A stretch of DNA of 64,000 bases from positions 23,594 through 87,593 of the forward strand of contig NZ_ATYR01000027.1 of NCBI RefSeq assembly GCF_000427785.1, in the 5' to 3' direction. Position numbers and translations under genes: made by a program. Source of the stretch: Massilia alkalitolerans DSM 17462 (GTDB taxonomy: Bacteria > Pseudomonadota > Gammaproteobacteria > Burkholderiales > Burkholderiaceae_D). The notes below the pieces were generated by a model that was not told the origin of the DNA, did no database searches, and saw only the letters and a list, made by a program, of their open reading frames with translations. Below, piece by piece: positions 1 to 8,990 of this stretch. How positions within the stretch are numbered: position 1 is the first letter of the stretch; every line of letters starts with the position of its first letter.

Positions 1-526
1 TCGTCTTCGTCAGGCTCAGGTCACTGAGCGTGAGCGCGGTGGCGCCGACCGAATAATTGCTTTCGCTGGTCACCGTGGCGCCGCCAACGACAGTCGTCGC
101 CGTTACCTTGCCCGCGCCGTTGGCCGACAGGCTGGCGGCGCGCAGCGTCACGGTGGCAACGCCGGTGGCGTCGGTCAGGCTGGTGCCGGCCGTCGGCGAG
201 AACACCGCCAGCTGGGGATCGGTGGCAAACGAGACCAGCGCATTCGCCACCGGTTGCCCGGCCTGGTCGCGCACCAGCGCGCGTACCGTCAGCGGCGTGG
301 CGCCGCTCAGCGAATTGCTGGCCTGGCCGCCCGCGTTGACGAAGCTGACAGCGACCGTTGGCGTGGCCGGTACCGCCGGGGTCGTCGGGCTGCCGCCCGT
401 ACCACCCGAGCCGCTGCCGCTGCCGCCCGTCGTGCCCGGGTTGCCGCCGCCGCCGCCGCAGGCCGACAGCGCTGCCGCCAGCAGCAGCGCCAGGCTGCCG
501 CGTACGTAGTTGTTTTTCTCTTTCAT
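1..526 (-). CDS. Ig-like-domain lipoprotein, 3' part outside window
   Basis: The frame runs off the left edge, so only the first 175 codons are present. Residues 1-22 form a lipoprotein signal peptide with lipobox LSAC, placing the lipidated cysteine at residue 23. A Gly/Ser/Thr/Pro-rich tether follows to about residue 55. The rest reads as a bacterial Ig-like (Big/invasin-type) beta-sandwich, with the phrases DQAGQPVANALVSF and TDATGVATVTL that recur in such repeats. More repeats probably lie beyond the window. It begins 39 bp downstream of pilQ on the same strand and may share its transcript, but no pilus function can be inferred from sequence. Surface or outer-membrane location is inferred from the lipobox. 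Confidence 0.8.
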   Translation of the reverse strand, partial: MKEKNNYVRGSLALLLAAALSACGGGGGNPGTTGGSGSGSGGTGGSPTTPAVPATPTVAVSFVNAGGQASNSLSGATPLTVRALVRDQAGQPVANALVSFATDPQLAVFSPTAGTSLTDATGVATVTLRAASLSANGAGKVTATTVVGGATVTSESNYSVGATALTLSDLSLTKT

Positions 527-565
527 GTGACGCTCGTTGTTTTGATTATTGATGGGGTTTGCGGT

Positions 566-2776
566 TCAGCGTCCCGCCGCCGCGTCGGTCACGATCTTCG
601 GCGTGATGAACACCAGCAGTTCGGTCTTGGTGCTTTCGCGGCCGGTCGTCTTGAACAGGTAGCCGAGCACCGGCACGTCGCCCAGCAGCGGGACCTTGCT
701 TTCGTTGTTGCGTTCGGTCTGCTGGTAGATACCGCCCAGCACCACCGTGCCGCCGTTCTCGACCATGACCTTGGTCTTCACGTGCTGCGTATTGATCGCC
801 GGGCCGGCGCGGGTTTCCTCGCCCTTCGAATCCTTGTTGACGTCGACGTCGAGCACGACGTTGCCGTCCGGGGTGATCTGCGGCGTCACTTCGAGGCGCA
901 GGTTGGCTTTCTTGAAGGTGATCGAGGTCGCGCCGCTGCTGGTGGCGACCTGGAACGGCAGCTCGACGCCCTGCTCGATCACGGCGACCTGCTTGTCTTC
1001 GGTGACCACGCGCGGGCTCGAGATGATCTTGCCCTTGCCGTCTGCTTCCAGCGCCGACAGCTCCAGGTTCAGGAAGCGGTTGTCGGCCGACGAGAACAGC
1101 GAAAAGGCGATGCTCGACGGATTGATGCCGTTGATTCCCGCCGCCGGCAGGTTCACCATCGTGGTGTTGGTATAAGCGTCGCCCTTGTCCGGCGTCTGCA
1201 GGGTGTCCTGGCCGACGCCGGTCAGGTTGCCGCCGATAGCGATCCGGTTATTGCCGCCAATTCCATAACCCTGGTTGCCACCGCGCAGGGCGCGCATGTC
1301 GTTGAAACCCAGCTTGGCGCCGAGGTTGCGCGAGAAGCCGTCGTTCGCTTCCACCAGGCGCGCCTCGATCAGCACCTGCTTGGAGGCGACGTCGGTCTTC
1401 TGGATCAGCTTGCGGATGTCCTCGATCTTGGAGGCGATGTCGGTCACGAACAGCTGGTTGGTGCGCGGGTCGATGATGGCGCTGCCGCGCTTGGACAGCA
1501 CGCGGTTCCGGTTGCTGGTGTCGGCGGAAGCACCGCCGTCCGGATCCAGGCCGAACACGGTGCGGAAGGCCTCGACCTTCTGGTAGTTCAGCTGGAAGAT
1601 CTCGGAGCGCAGCGGCTCGAGGTCGGCGATCTGGGCGCGCTGCTCGAGCTCGAGCTTTTCCTTGGTCAGCAGTTCCTCGCGCGGCGCGATCCACAGCACG
1701 TTGCCGTTCTTGCGCATGTCCAGGCCCTTGGCCTGCAGGACCACGTCGAGTGCATGGTCCCAGGGCACGTCGCGCAGGCGCAAAGTCAGGTTGCCGGTGA
1801 CGGAATCGCTGGTGATGATGTTCAGGCCCGAGATGTCGGCAATCGCCTGCAGCGCGGCGCGCACTTCGACGTTCTGGAAGTTGAAGGACAGCTTCTCGCC
1901 GCGGTAGCCGCTAGCGTTGCCGCCCGGTCGGTTCGGGTCTTCCTTGACCGGACGCACGTCGACGATCAGCTGGGTGTCGCTCTGGTATACCGACTGTTCC
2001 CATGCTCCTTGGGCGTCGATGGTCATGCGCACGTTCTCGCCCTGGGCCGCGGTGGTGATGCGCGACACCGGCGTGCCGAAGTCGGTCACGTCGAGGCGGC
2101 GGCGCAGCGTCTCCGGCAGGCCGGTGCGCAGGAAGTCGACGATCACCTGGTTGCCGGCCTGGCGCACGTCGACGCCGACCTGGCCGTTCGGCAGGTCGAC
2201 CACGACACGGCCTTCGCCGTTGCTGCCGCGGCGGAAGTCGAGGTCGCGCAGCAGTTGCTTTGCGCCAGCGGCGACGGGCGCGCTCGACGCGACCGGCATG
2301 CCCGAAGCATTCACGGCCTGGGCCACGCCGCCCGAGCCTTCGACGGTGACGATCACCGACTTGCCGTCGACGGCGGTGGCATAGTTCAGCGCACGCGCCA
2401 TGTTCAGCACCAGGCGGGTGCGCGCGCCGGCCTGCACCACGTTCAGGCTGCGCACGTCGCCGAGGTTGATGTCCTGCGACGTCTTGCCGGTTGCGTTGCT
2501 GGTGGCGCCGAAGTCCAGCGCGATGCGCGCAGGATTGGTGATCGAGAAACCGATCGGCGCCTTGGCCGGCGCTTCGCGCATGGCGATGTTCAGGACCACG
2601 TTGCCCCCCTGCTGGTTGGCCGTGATCGATTCGATGGCATTCGCGGGCAACTGAGCCTGGGCCGCGGCGGCGCCCGCGGCAAGCGTCATCAGGACAGCAG
2701 CGCCGCAGCGCGCCAGCCAGGCCGGCACAGTGATGCGGAAGGTGCGAATGGTTTGCGTGTTCATGCCTGGGCTCAT
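566..2776 (-). CDS. pilQ: type IV pilus secretin PilQ
   Basis: Outer-membrane secretin through which the type IV pilus passes. The 736-aa product has a signal peptide (to about residue 42, ending in AAAAQAQ), two AMIN peptidoglycan-binding regions (about 45-290), an STN/N0 domain (about 295-365, with LSFNFQNVEVRAALQAIA), an N1 domain and the C-terminal secretin pore domain with the hallmark VPLLGDVPVLGYLF near residue 700. The start at 2776 overlaps the pilP stop as ATGA and has a GGAG 8 nt upstream. A second in-frame ATG at 2764 lacks a clear ribosome site. It is the last pil gene of the pilMNOPQ operon. Length and domain order are typical. Confidence 0.97.
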   Translation of the reverse strand: MSPGMNTQTIRTFRITVPAWLARCGAAVLMTLAAGAAAAQAQLPANAIESITANQQGGNVVLNIAMREAPAKAPIGFSITNPARIALDFGATSNATGKTSQDINLGDVRSLNVVQAGARTRLVLNMARALNYATAVDGKSVIVTVEGSGGVAQAVNASGMPVASSAPVAAGAKQLLRDLDFRRGSNGEGRVVVDLPNGQVGVDVRQAGNQVIVDFLRTGLPETLRRRLDVTDFGTPVSRITTAAQGENVRMTIDAQGAWEQSVYQSDTQLIVDVRPVKEDPNRPGGNASGYRGEKLSFNFQNVEVRAALQAIADISGLNIITSDSVTGNLTLRLRDVPWDHALDVVLQAKGLDMRKNGNVLWIAPREELLTKEKLELEQRAQIADLEPLRSEIFQLNYQKVEAFRTVFGLDPDGGASADTSNRNRVLSKRGSAIIDPRTNQLFVTDIASKIEDIRKLIQKTDVASKQVLIEARLVEANDGFSRNLGAKLGFNDMRALRGGNQGYGIGGNNRIAIGGNLTGVGQDTLQTPDKGDAYTNTTMVNLPAAGINGINPSSIAFSLFSSADNRFLNLELSALEADGKGKIISSPRVVTEDKQVAVIEQGVELPFQVATSSGATSITFKKANLRLEVTPQITPDGNVVLDVDVNKDSKGEETRAGPAINTQHVKTKVMVENGGTVVLGGIYQQTERNNESKVPLLGDVPVLGYLFKTTGRESTKTELLVFITPKIVTDAAAGR

Positions 2777-3321
2777 TTCCCGGTCTCCTTGCTTTCCGCC
2801 AGCTCGATCGTCGCCTTGCGCTCGACCCAGTCGCCGGTGGCGTCCTGCACTGTTTCCCTGATGTCGATCGCGCCTTCGCTGATGCGCGTGACCAACCCGT
2901 GATTCTGTCCGATGCGCTCGCCCGCCTTGACCCGATAGATCTGCGCGTCGATCTGCACCAGCGCGTAGCTGGCGCCGCCCTTCTGCAGGGTGCCGACCAT
3001 GCGCATGACGTCGAGCGGGTAATGCTCGAGCACCTCGCGCGGCCGGGTTTCGTCCGGCTGCAGCGGATTGGTGCTGGTCGCCGCAATCCGCGCTATCTCA
3101 CCCAGCAGCTTGGCCTCGCTGAAGGGCTCGACCGCTTCGCCCGGGTTGTAGGCGTAGGGGACGAATTCCTTCGGTTCCGGCAGCGGCTTCACCGCCGGCA
3201 CGGTCTCGCGCTCGACCTGCTTCATCCAGTCGCGCACTTCCTGCACGTCGCCGTCGCCGCAGCCTGCAAGCAGGGCTGCCGTGCCGAACGCGCAGACGAT
3301 CTGCATCAGCTTGCGCGTCAT
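2773..3321 (-). CDS. pilP: type IV pilus inner-membrane lipoprotein PilP
   Basis: PilP links the PilN/PilO inner-membrane complex to the PilQ secretin across the periplasm. The 182-aa product has a short signal peptide with lipobox LAGC (cysteine 21), a flexible region rich in Glu/Pro, and a C-terminal beta-sandwich homology region (about 95-175, including GERIGQNHGLVTRI) that contacts the N0 domain of PilQ in studied systems. It starts with an ATGA overlap onto the pilO stop and ends with an ATGA overlap onto pilQ, implying translational coupling. Confidence 0.96.
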   Translation of the reverse strand: MTRKLMQIVCAFGTAALLAGCGDGDVQEVRDWMKQVERETVPAVKPLPEPKEFVPYAYNPGEAVEPFSEAKLLGEIARIAATSTNPLQPDETRPREVLEHYPLDVMRMVGTLQKGGASYALVQIDAQIYRVKAGERIGQNHGLVTRISEGAIDIRETVQDATGDWVERKATIELAESKETGK

Positions 3322-3983
3322 TTCGCCGCTCCTTGCTTGACCTTCTTGTTCTTGCGCGCCTTCTTCTGCGCGCCGATCTCGTCGGCGTCGAGGTAGCGGA
3401 AGGTCTTGGCCACCGCTTCCAGCTGCAGAGCGCCGTCGCGCGTCGTCAGGATCATGTTGTTGAGCGTGACGATGCGCGGCAGGTGGGCCATGTCGGCGGC
3501 GAAGGCGCCGACATCGTTGTACTTGCCGCTCACCTTGATGTCGATCGGCAGTTCGGCGTAGTAGTCGCGGATCACTTCCTGGCCCGGCTTGAACAGCTCG
3601 AACTGCAGGCCGCGGCCGACGCCGGCCTGGTTGATGTCGGACAGCAGGTCCGCCATTTCCGACTTGCTCGGCAGTTGCTTCTCGAGGCGGGCCACGTACT
3701 GGTCGACCTGGGCCTTCTGGGCCTGCAAGGCGTCGAGGTTGATGGCCTGGGCCATCTTGATCTTGTATTCGTCGCGCAGGCTGGCTTCCTGGGCGGCGAG
3801 CCTTTCCTGCTCCTGGAACTGGTCGCTCCAGTAGAAGAAATAGCCGAGGCCAATGACGGCCGCCATCACACCGGCCGCGCACAGCAGGCGCGGGGCCAGC
3901 GGCCATTGCCCGGGCTGGCGGCCCTGCAGGTCCTGGAACTGCGCGGCGAGCTCGGCGCCGAGATTCTTGATGTCGATGTTCAT
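3318..3983 (-). CDS. pilO: type IV pilus alignment protein PilO
   Basis: PilO is a bitopic inner-membrane protein that pairs with PilN in the pilus alignment subcomplex. The 221-aa product has a short cytoplasmic N-terminus, one transmembrane helix (about 34-52, ending GLGYFFYW), a periplasmic coiled coil (about 55-105) and a ferredoxin-like C-terminal domain. The very basic C-terminal tail (KKARKNKKVKQ) is a visible oddity of unknown meaning. Its start overlaps the pilN stop and its stop overlaps the pilP start, each by four bases. Confidence 0.96.
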   Translation of the reverse strand: MNIDIKNLGAELAAQFQDLQGRQPGQWPLAPRLLCAAGVMAAVIGLGYFFYWSDQFQEQERLAAQEASLRDEYKIKMAQAINLDALQAQKAQVDQYVARLEKQLPSKSEMADLLSDINQAGVGRGLQFELFKPGQEVIRDYYAELPIDIKVSGKYNDVGAFAADMAHLPRIVTLNNMILTTRDGALQLEAVAKTFRYLDADEIGAQKKARKNKKVKQGAAK

Positions 3984-4609
3984 GGTGTGCCCGCCGCCTT
4001 CGCAAGCTGTTGTGTGGCGCCGGCCGCCGGCTTCGCTTCCGCATCCTGTTCGCGCAGGCGCTTGATTCCGACGTCCATCTGGAACTCGACGACCTTGCGG
4101 CCCGTCTTGCTCTTGTCCAGCGCAGCGACTTTCACTTCGGTCAGGTTCGGACGCTCCAGCCAGGGCGAGGCGCCGGACACGTTGCGCAGCAGTTCGGCGA
4201 CCCGTTCCTGCGACTGGGCGTAACCGTTCAGCGTCACCTTCTGGCCAACCTGGCGGAAGGACTTCAGGTACACGCCTTCCGGCGTACGGCGAACCAGTTC
4301 GTCGAGCACGTAGACCGGCTGGTTGCGGTCGCTCTGCAGGTCCTCGACCGCCTGCTGGCGCGCCTTCAGGGCTTCGATTTCTTCCTTCAGGGTCTTGATC
4401 TGGCCGATCTTCTTGTCCAGCTCCGCGCTGGCCTGCTTGAGCACCAGGTTGCGTTCGTTCTGGACCGAGATGCGGCTGGCGTTCCAGGCGCCGACCAGCA
4501 GCACCACGGCGGCGCCGGCGACGCCGCCCGCCGCCAGCATCGCCACGAACGCCGCCTGCTTCTGCTTGCGCCTGGCCTCGCGGTGGGGTAACAGGTTAAT
4601 GCGGATCAT
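3980..4609 (-). CDS. pilN: type IV pilus assembly protein PilN
   Basis: PilN anchors cytoplasmic PilM through its N-terminal peptide and pairs with PilO in the periplasm. The 209-aa product starts MIRINLLPHREARRK, which matches the family's INLLP motif that docks in the PilM groove. A transmembrane helix spans about 23-43, a coiled coil about 50-95, and a ferredoxin-like periplasmic domain follows. The start shares one base with the pilM stop (TGATG), so expression is probably coupled. Confidence 0.97.
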   Translation of the reverse strand: MIRINLLPHREARRKQKQAAFVAMLAAGGVAGAAVVLLVGAWNASRISVQNERNLVLKQASAELDKKIGQIKTLKEEIEALKARQQAVEDLQSDRNQPVYVLDELVRRTPEGVYLKSFRQVGQKVTLNGYAQSQERVAELLRNVSGASPWLERPNLTEVKVAALDKSKTGRKVVEFQMDVGIKRLREQDAEAKPAAGATQQLAKAAGTP

Positions 4610-5673
4610 CAGCCGAACCTCCGCAGGGCCAGGCCGCAGGCGACCAGGTAGGCCGCGCCTTCCTGGCGCAGCTGCTGTTCGCGCACCAGCGGACCGTAAG
4701 ACATGCCTTCGAAAGGCGCTACGATGCTGCTCGGGATGCGGGTGCGGCTGCCGATCAGTTCGAGCAGGCCGGGCAGCGCAGCGCAGCCGCCGGCCAGGTA
4801 GAGCTGGTCGATCCGGGTATAGGGCGTGGACGTGAAGAAGAACTGGATCGCGCGCGTGACTTCCAGCGCGGCGCTTTCCAGGAAAGGCGCGAGCAGGTCG
4901 GCGCGGTAGTTCTCGGGCAGGTCGTTGGCGCGCTTGCGGGTTTCCGCTTCCTCGTACGACAAACCGTAGGCGCGCACGACATCCTGGGTGAGCTGGTGGC
5001 CGCCGAAGGGCTGCTCGCGCTCGTAGATGGTGTCGCCATCCTGCAGCACCGACACATGGGTGGCCTGGGAGCCGATCTGGAACAGGGCGACGATCTGCCC
5101 CGGCTTGGCGCCGGCAACACGGTCCAGCGCGGCGCGCGCGGCGTAGGACTCGATGTCCATCACGGTGGCAAGCAGGCCTGCTGCTTCTGCGATCGCGACG
5201 CGATCTTCGACCTTCTCGCGGCGTGCGGCAGCCAGCATGACTTCCATGTCTTCGTGCGAGTTCGGCGCCTGGCCGATCACGTCGAAGTCGAGGCTCACCT
5301 CGTCCAGCGCAAAGGGGATGTACTGGCTGGCCTCCGACTCCACCTGCACTTCCAGCTGGTCTTCCGACATGCCGGCCGGCAGGATGATCTTCTTGGTGAT
5401 GACCGCAGCCGGCGGCATGCCCAGCGCAACGTTCCTGGCCCGGGTGCCGCTTTTCTTCCAGACGCGGCGCACCGCCTCGGCCACCTGGTCGATATTGTCG
5501 ATGTTGCCGTCCACGACCGCGCCACGCGGCAACGGTTCGGCGGCATAGCGCGCCAGGCGCAGTTCACCCTTGCCGGCGTCTTCCAGCTCGACCAGGCGGA
5601 CGCCCGACGTGCTGATATCGAGCCCGGCCAGCGGCGGAATCGATTTCCCGAACAAGGAACCTAGATTGATCAC
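4609..5673 (-). CDS. pilM: type IV pilus actin-like ATPase PilM
   Basis: Cytoplasmic actin/FtsA-like protein that binds the PilN N-terminal peptide and nucleotide. The 354-aa product shows the phosphate-1 loop LDISTSGVRLVELE near residue 19 and a phosphate-2/adenosine region YLAGGCAALPGL near residue 290. The start codon is GTG (5671-5673), preceded by GAGGAG 7 nt upstream. It is the first gene of pilMNOPQ and is divergent from mrcA, the usual arrangement in beta- and gammaproteobacteria. Confidence 0.97.
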   Translation of the reverse strand: MINLGSLFGKSIPPLAGLDISTSGVRLVELEDAGKGELRLARYAAEPLPRGAVVDGNIDNIDQVAEAVRRVWKKSGTRARNVALGMPPAAVITKKIILPAGMSEDQLEVQVESEASQYIPFALDEVSLDFDVIGQAPNSHEDMEVMLAAARREKVEDRVAIAEAAGLLATVMDIESYAARAALDRVAGAKPGQIVALFQIGSQATHVSVLQDGDTIYEREQPFGGHQLTQDVVRAYGLSYEEAETRKRANDLPENYRADLLAPFLESAALEVTRAIQFFFTSTPYTRIDQLYLAGGCAALPGLLELIGSRTRIPSSIVAPFEGMSYGPLVREQQLRQEGAAYLVACGLALRRFG

Positions 5674-5789
5674 GAGCGTACTCCTCGACTGCCCTTCCTG
5701 CGTGACGCAGGACTTGTATTGAACGCCCGCTGGGGGGTATGTCCTGTTGACTCAATGAGTTGGTGCATATTTATGAGGCACCGCGTTAG

Positions 5790-5818
5790 ATCGTACTTAA
5801 AAGGATGCACCCAGACAA
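5790..5818 (-). promoter_or_regulatory. candidate sigma-70 promoter for pilMNOPQ
   Basis: Read on the minus strand, TTGTCT (5813-5818) and TACGAT (5790-5795) are separated by 17 bp. Each matches four or more of the six consensus positions. Transcription would start about 110 bp upstream of the pilM GTG. This is consensus matching by eye only. Confidence 0.35.
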
Positions 5819-5957
5819 GATATTTCTATGAGGGAACACATCAATCCGGCGCGTGCGCGCCACACTCTGGCGCAGAGTGTTATCACCCCTGCCACGACCG
5901 TTTCCGGCTTGCCATTGTTCCGCTTGCTTAGGCTTAAGTTCTGACTCAGCAGTCCGT

Positions 5958-5987
5958 GTGTCAGCTCCGAAAGCCCTGACTTATAAT
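5958..5987 (+). promoter_or_regulatory. promoter for mrcA
   Basis: A perfect -10 TATAAT (5982-5987) lies 18 bp from GTGTCA (5958-5963, four of six -35 bases). The -10 box overlaps an in-frame ATG at 5986, so that ATG cannot be on the transcript and the ATG at 6016 is the likely start. Confidence 0.6.
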
Positions 5988-6015
5988 GGGACGGTTCAAG
6001 GGAGTAAAAACCAGC

Positions 6016-8349
6016 ATGAAAGAGAAACAATCGCCCAAATCGGGCTCCTCGAAGTACAGCCCCAAGCGCCTGATCCTGATGGCCTTCGGGGCCCTCACCG
6101 GCCTGGCCGCCATCGGCGTGCTGGTGCTCGTGTTCGCGCTTGCGATGGCCTACCCGAACCTGCCCGCGCTCGACACCATCACCGACTACCGGCCCAAGAT
6201 GCCGCTGCGGATCTTCACCGCCGATAACGTCCTGATCGGCGAATTCGGCGAGGAGCGCCGCACCCTGGTGCGTTTCAAGGACATCCCGGACGTCATGAAG
6301 AAGGCGGTGCTGTCGATCGAGGACGACCGCTTCTACGAGCACAGCGGCATCGACTACTGGGGCATCCTGCGCGCGGTGTTCCGCAACGCCACCAGCAGCA
6401 CCCGCCAGGGCGCCTCGACCATCACCCAGCAGGTGGCGCGCAACTTCTTCCTGTCGTCCGAGCAGACCTTCAAGCGCAAGGCCTACGAGGCGATGCTGGC
6501 CTGGAAGATCGAGAAGAACCTCTCCAAGGACCAGATCCTCGAGCTCTACATGAACCAGATCTACCTGGGCCAGCGCGCCTTCGGCTTCCAGTCGGCGGCC
6601 CAGATCTACTTCGGCAAGGACCTGCGCGACATCAGCGTGGCCGAAGCCGCGATGCTGGCCGGCCTGCCGAAGGCGCCATCTGCGTATAACCCGGTGGTCA
6701 ACCCGACCCGCGCCAAGACCCGCCAGCAGTACATCCTGCAGCGCATGCGCGATCTCGGCTACATCACCGAAGCCCAGTACGCGCAGGCCAAGAACGAGCG
6801 GCTCACGATCAAGACCGACAGCACCGCCTTCGGCGTGCACGCCGAGTACGTGGCCGAAATGGCGCGCCAGCTGGTCTACGAGCAGTTCAAGGAAGACACC
6901 TACACCCGCGGCCTGAACGTGTTCACCACCATCACCAAGGCCGACCAGGACGCGGCCTACCTGGCGGTGCGCCGCGGCGTGATGGAATACGAGCGCCGCC
7001 ACCCCTACCGCGGCCCGGAATCGTATATCGACATCCCCAGCAGCAAGGGCGAGGCCGAGGAAGCCATCGAGGCCGAGCTGGCCGAGCATCCGGACAGCGA
7101 CAACATCGTCGCCGCCATCGTGCTGAAGGCCTCGCCGACCGAGGTGACCGCCACCATCGCCTCGGGCGAGACCATCAAGATGACCGGCCCGGGCCTGTCC
7201 TTCGCCAGGGCCTGGCTGTCGGAGAAGGCGGCGCCGAACCGCCGCCTGCGCCGCGGCGCGGTAATCCGCGTGATGCAGGACGACGAGTCGAAATGGGTCA
7301 TCACCCAGATGCCGGAAGTGGAATCGGCCTTCGTTGCGACCAGCACCGAGGACGGCGCGATCCGCGCGCTGGTGGGCGGCTTCGACTTCAACCGCAACAA
7401 GTTCAACCACGTCACGCAGGCCTGGCGCCAGCCGGGCTCCTCGTTCAAGCCCTTCATCTATTCGGCCTCGCTCGAGCGCGGCCTGTCGCCGGCGACCATC
7501 GTCAACGATGCCCCGATCAGTTTTGACGCCGGCCAGACCGGCGGCCAGGCCTGGGTGCCGAAGAACTACGACAACCGCTACGAAGGCCCGATCACCATGC
7601 GGCGCGGCCTGACGCAGTCGAAGAACATGGTCTCGATCCGCATCCTGAACAAGATCGGCGCGCGCTACGGCCAGGAGTTCGCGACCCGCTTCGGCTTCGA
7701 CGCCGAGCGCAACCCGGCCTACCTGACGCTGGCCCTGGGCGCCGGCTCGACCACGCCGCTGCAGATGGCCGGCGCCTACGCCGTGTTCGCCAACGGCGGC
7801 TACCGCATCAGCCCCTACATCATCTCGAAGGTGACCGACAGCGACGGCAAGGTGCTGTCCGAAGCGCGTCCGGAGCGCGCCGGCGTCGAGGCCAACCGCG
7901 TGATCGATGCGCGCAACGCCTTCCTGGTCGACAGCATGCTCAAGGACGTGGTGCGCTACGGTACCGCGACCAAGGCCATGGCGCTCAAGCGCACCGACCT
8001 CGCCGGCAAGACCGGCACCACCAACGATTCGGTCGACGCCTGGTTTGCCGGCTACAACCCGAAGCTGGTGGGCGTGGCCTGGATCGGCTACGACCAGCCG
8101 AAGAACCTCGGCAACCGCGAGACCGGCGGCGGCCTGGCCCTGCCGATCTGGATCAACTACATGGGCAAGGCCTTGAAAGGCGAGGAAAACGTCGAGCGCG
8201 ACGTGCCGCCAGGGCTGATCCTGGCCAACGGCGAGTACTACTATGCCGAGATGCCGCCGGGCACCGGTGTCGCGACGCTGGACGTCGGCCCGCCGCCGGC
8301 ACCGGCCGAGCAGAAGCAGCGCGACGCGGTCAGGAACGAGTTGTTCTGA
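6016..8349 (+). CDS. mrcA: penicillin-binding protein 1A
   Basis: Class A bifunctional penicillin-binding protein that polymerises glycan strands and cross-links peptides in peptidoglycan. The 777-aa product has an N-terminal transmembrane helix (about 18-46), a GT51 glycosyltransferase domain with EDDRFYEHSG (catalytic Glu near 102) and QGASTITQQ, an OB-like insert, and a transpeptidase domain with SSFK (Ser near 475), the SKN motif, and KTGT (Lys near 665). The start at 6016 is chosen because GGGAG lies upstream and the promoter's -10 box overlaps the alternative ATG at 5986. It is divergent from pilM, as in many proteobacteria. Confidence 0.97.
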   Translation: MKEKQSPKSGSSKYSPKRLILMAFGALTGLAAIGVLVLVFALAMAYPNLPALDTITDYRPKMPLRIFTADNVLIGEFGEERRTLVRFKDIPDVMKKAVLSIEDDRFYEHSGIDYWGILRAVFRNATSSTRQGASTITQQVARNFFLSSEQTFKRKAYEAMLAWKIEKNLSKDQILELYMNQIYLGQRAFGFQSAAQIYFGKDLRDISVAEAAMLAGLPKAPSAYNPVVNPTRAKTRQQYILQRMRDLGYITEAQYAQAKNERLTIKTDSTAFGVHAEYVAEMARQLVYEQFKEDTYTRGLNVFTTITKADQDAAYLAVRRGVMEYERRHPYRGPESYIDIPSSKGEAEEAIEAELAEHPDSDNIVAAIVLKASPTEVTATIASGETIKMTGPGLSFARAWLSEKAAPNRRLRRGAVIRVMQDDESKWVITQMPEVESAFVATSTEDGAIRALVGGFDFNRNKFNHVTQAWRQPGSSFKPFIYSASLERGLSPATIVNDAPISFDAGQTGGQAWVPKNYDNRYEGPITMRRGLTQSKNMVSIRILNKIGARYGQEFATRFGFDAERNPAYLTLALGAGSTTPLQMAGAYAVFANGGYRISPYIISKVTDSDGKVLSEARPERAGVEANRVIDARNAFLVDSMLKDVVRYGTATKAMALKRTDLAGKTGTTNDSVDAWFAGYNPKLVGVAWIGYDQPKNLGNRETGGGLALPIWINYMGKALKGEENVERDVPPGLILANGEYYYAEMPPGTGVATLDVGPPPAPAEQKQRDAVRNELF

Positions 8350-8368
8350 TTTTTGACCGAATGGTAAA

Positions 8369-8398
8369 AAAAATGGCGACCCGCGGGTCGCCATTTTT
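8369..8398. terminator. bidirectional terminator between mrcA and cyaY
   Basis: A 14-bp perfect inverted repeat (8369-8382 and 8385-8398) with GC core GGCGACCC flanked by A-run on the left and T-run on the right. It can terminate mrcA from the left and cyaY from the right; the two genes converge here. Confidence 0.9.
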
Positions 8399-8416
8399 AC
8401 GTCTGCCGCAAGGAAA

Positions 8417-8746
8417 TCATCCCATCGAAACGGGCGCCCCACCCTGCTCCGTCACGTACTGCGACAGCGAGGCGAACAGCTCGGTATCGTCGCGGGTATT
8501 GCGCCACTGGTCGCCGACGCGCTTGTAGTGGTAGCCGCCCGAGCGCGCCGCCACCCACATTTCCTGCAGCGGCGCCTGGCTGTTGATGATGATCTTCGAC
8601 GCGTTGTCCAGGAATTCGACTTCCAGCACGTTGCCGCTGCGCTTGCACTCGACGTCGACCACGTCGTCGTCGTTCAGCTTGTCGAGGCAGGCCTCGATGC
8701 GGTCAAGGGTGCTTTCGGCCAGCGCCAAAAATTCGGATTCGGTCAT
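8417..8746 (-). CDS. cyaY: iron-sulfur assembly regulator CyaY (frataxin)
   Basis: Bacterial frataxin, an iron-binding modulator of IscS-driven Fe-S cluster assembly. The 109-aa product has the acidic helix typical of the family (LDRIEACLDKLNDDDVVDVE), a central beta-sheet with NVLEVEF and the conserved QAPLQEMWVAA, and ends near the usual frataxin length. The ATG at 8746 is preferred because GGAG sits 6 nt upstream; a TTG 12 nt earlier would overlap that site. It is divergent from lptM with only 41 bp between starts, an order also known in E. coli (cyaY/yifL). Confidence 0.95.
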   Translation of the reverse strand: MTESEFLALAESTLDRIEACLDKLNDDDVVDVECKRSGNVLEVEFLDNASKIIINSQAPLQEMWVAARSGGYHYKRVGDQWRNTRDDTELFASLSQYVTEQGGAPVSMG

Positions 8747-8787
8747 GCTACACTCCAAAGTTCGCTAATCAAACCCCCATTCTAATC

Positions 8788-8982
8788 GTGAACTCCACCA
8801 TCGCACGTCTTTCCGGTGCCGGCCTGGTGGCCGTGCTCCTCGCCGGCTGCGGCCAGACGGGTCCGCTCTACATGCCGAACCCGCCGGCCAAGCCCTCCGC
8901 AGCCAGCGTTGCCGAGGCCAATGCGCAGCCAGCCCAGCCAGTTCCGTCGAATAACGCCTCCACCCCGGCCCCAACCAAGTAA
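8788..8982 (+). CDS. lptM: LPS translocon maturation chaperone LptM (YifL-like)
   Basis: Small outer-membrane lipoprotein that in E. coli assists oxidative assembly of the LptD/LptE translocon. The 64-aa product has a lipoprotein signal with lipobox LAGC (Cys 21) followed directly by the family signature GQTGPLYMP, then a Pro/Ala-rich disordered tail. The start codon is GTG and no Shine-Dalgarno is visible within 15 bp upstream, so it may be weakly or leaderlessly translated. It ends 8 bp before lysA and is probably cotranscribed with it. Confidence 0.85.
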   Translation: MNSTIARLSGAGLVAVLLAGCGQTGPLYMPNPPAKPSAASVAEANAQPAQPVPSNNASTPAPTK

Positions 8983-8990
8983 GCTTATCC

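Larger units (their letters stand above)
5674..6015. other. 342-bp divergent control region between pilM and mrcA
   Basis: No gene is visible here. It holds candidate promoters for both flanking operons (5790-5818 minus, 5958-5987 plus). Two adjacent hairpins lie between them: GGCGCG/CGCGCC at 5848-5861 and ACACTCT/AGAGTGT at 5862-5880. The stretch 5755-5840 is AT-rich compared with its surroundings, as expected of a regulatory region. Confidence 0.6.

Noticed and set aside
254..2902. Long open frame (882 codons) on the plus strand opposite pilQ
   Set aside because: Arises from high GC codon bias of pilQ; the translation is low-complexity Arg/Val/Asp/Gln text with no domain.
5797..8442. 881-codon open frame opposite mrcA
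   Set aside because: Antisense shadow of a strongly conserved PBP1a gene; composition is unlike a protein.
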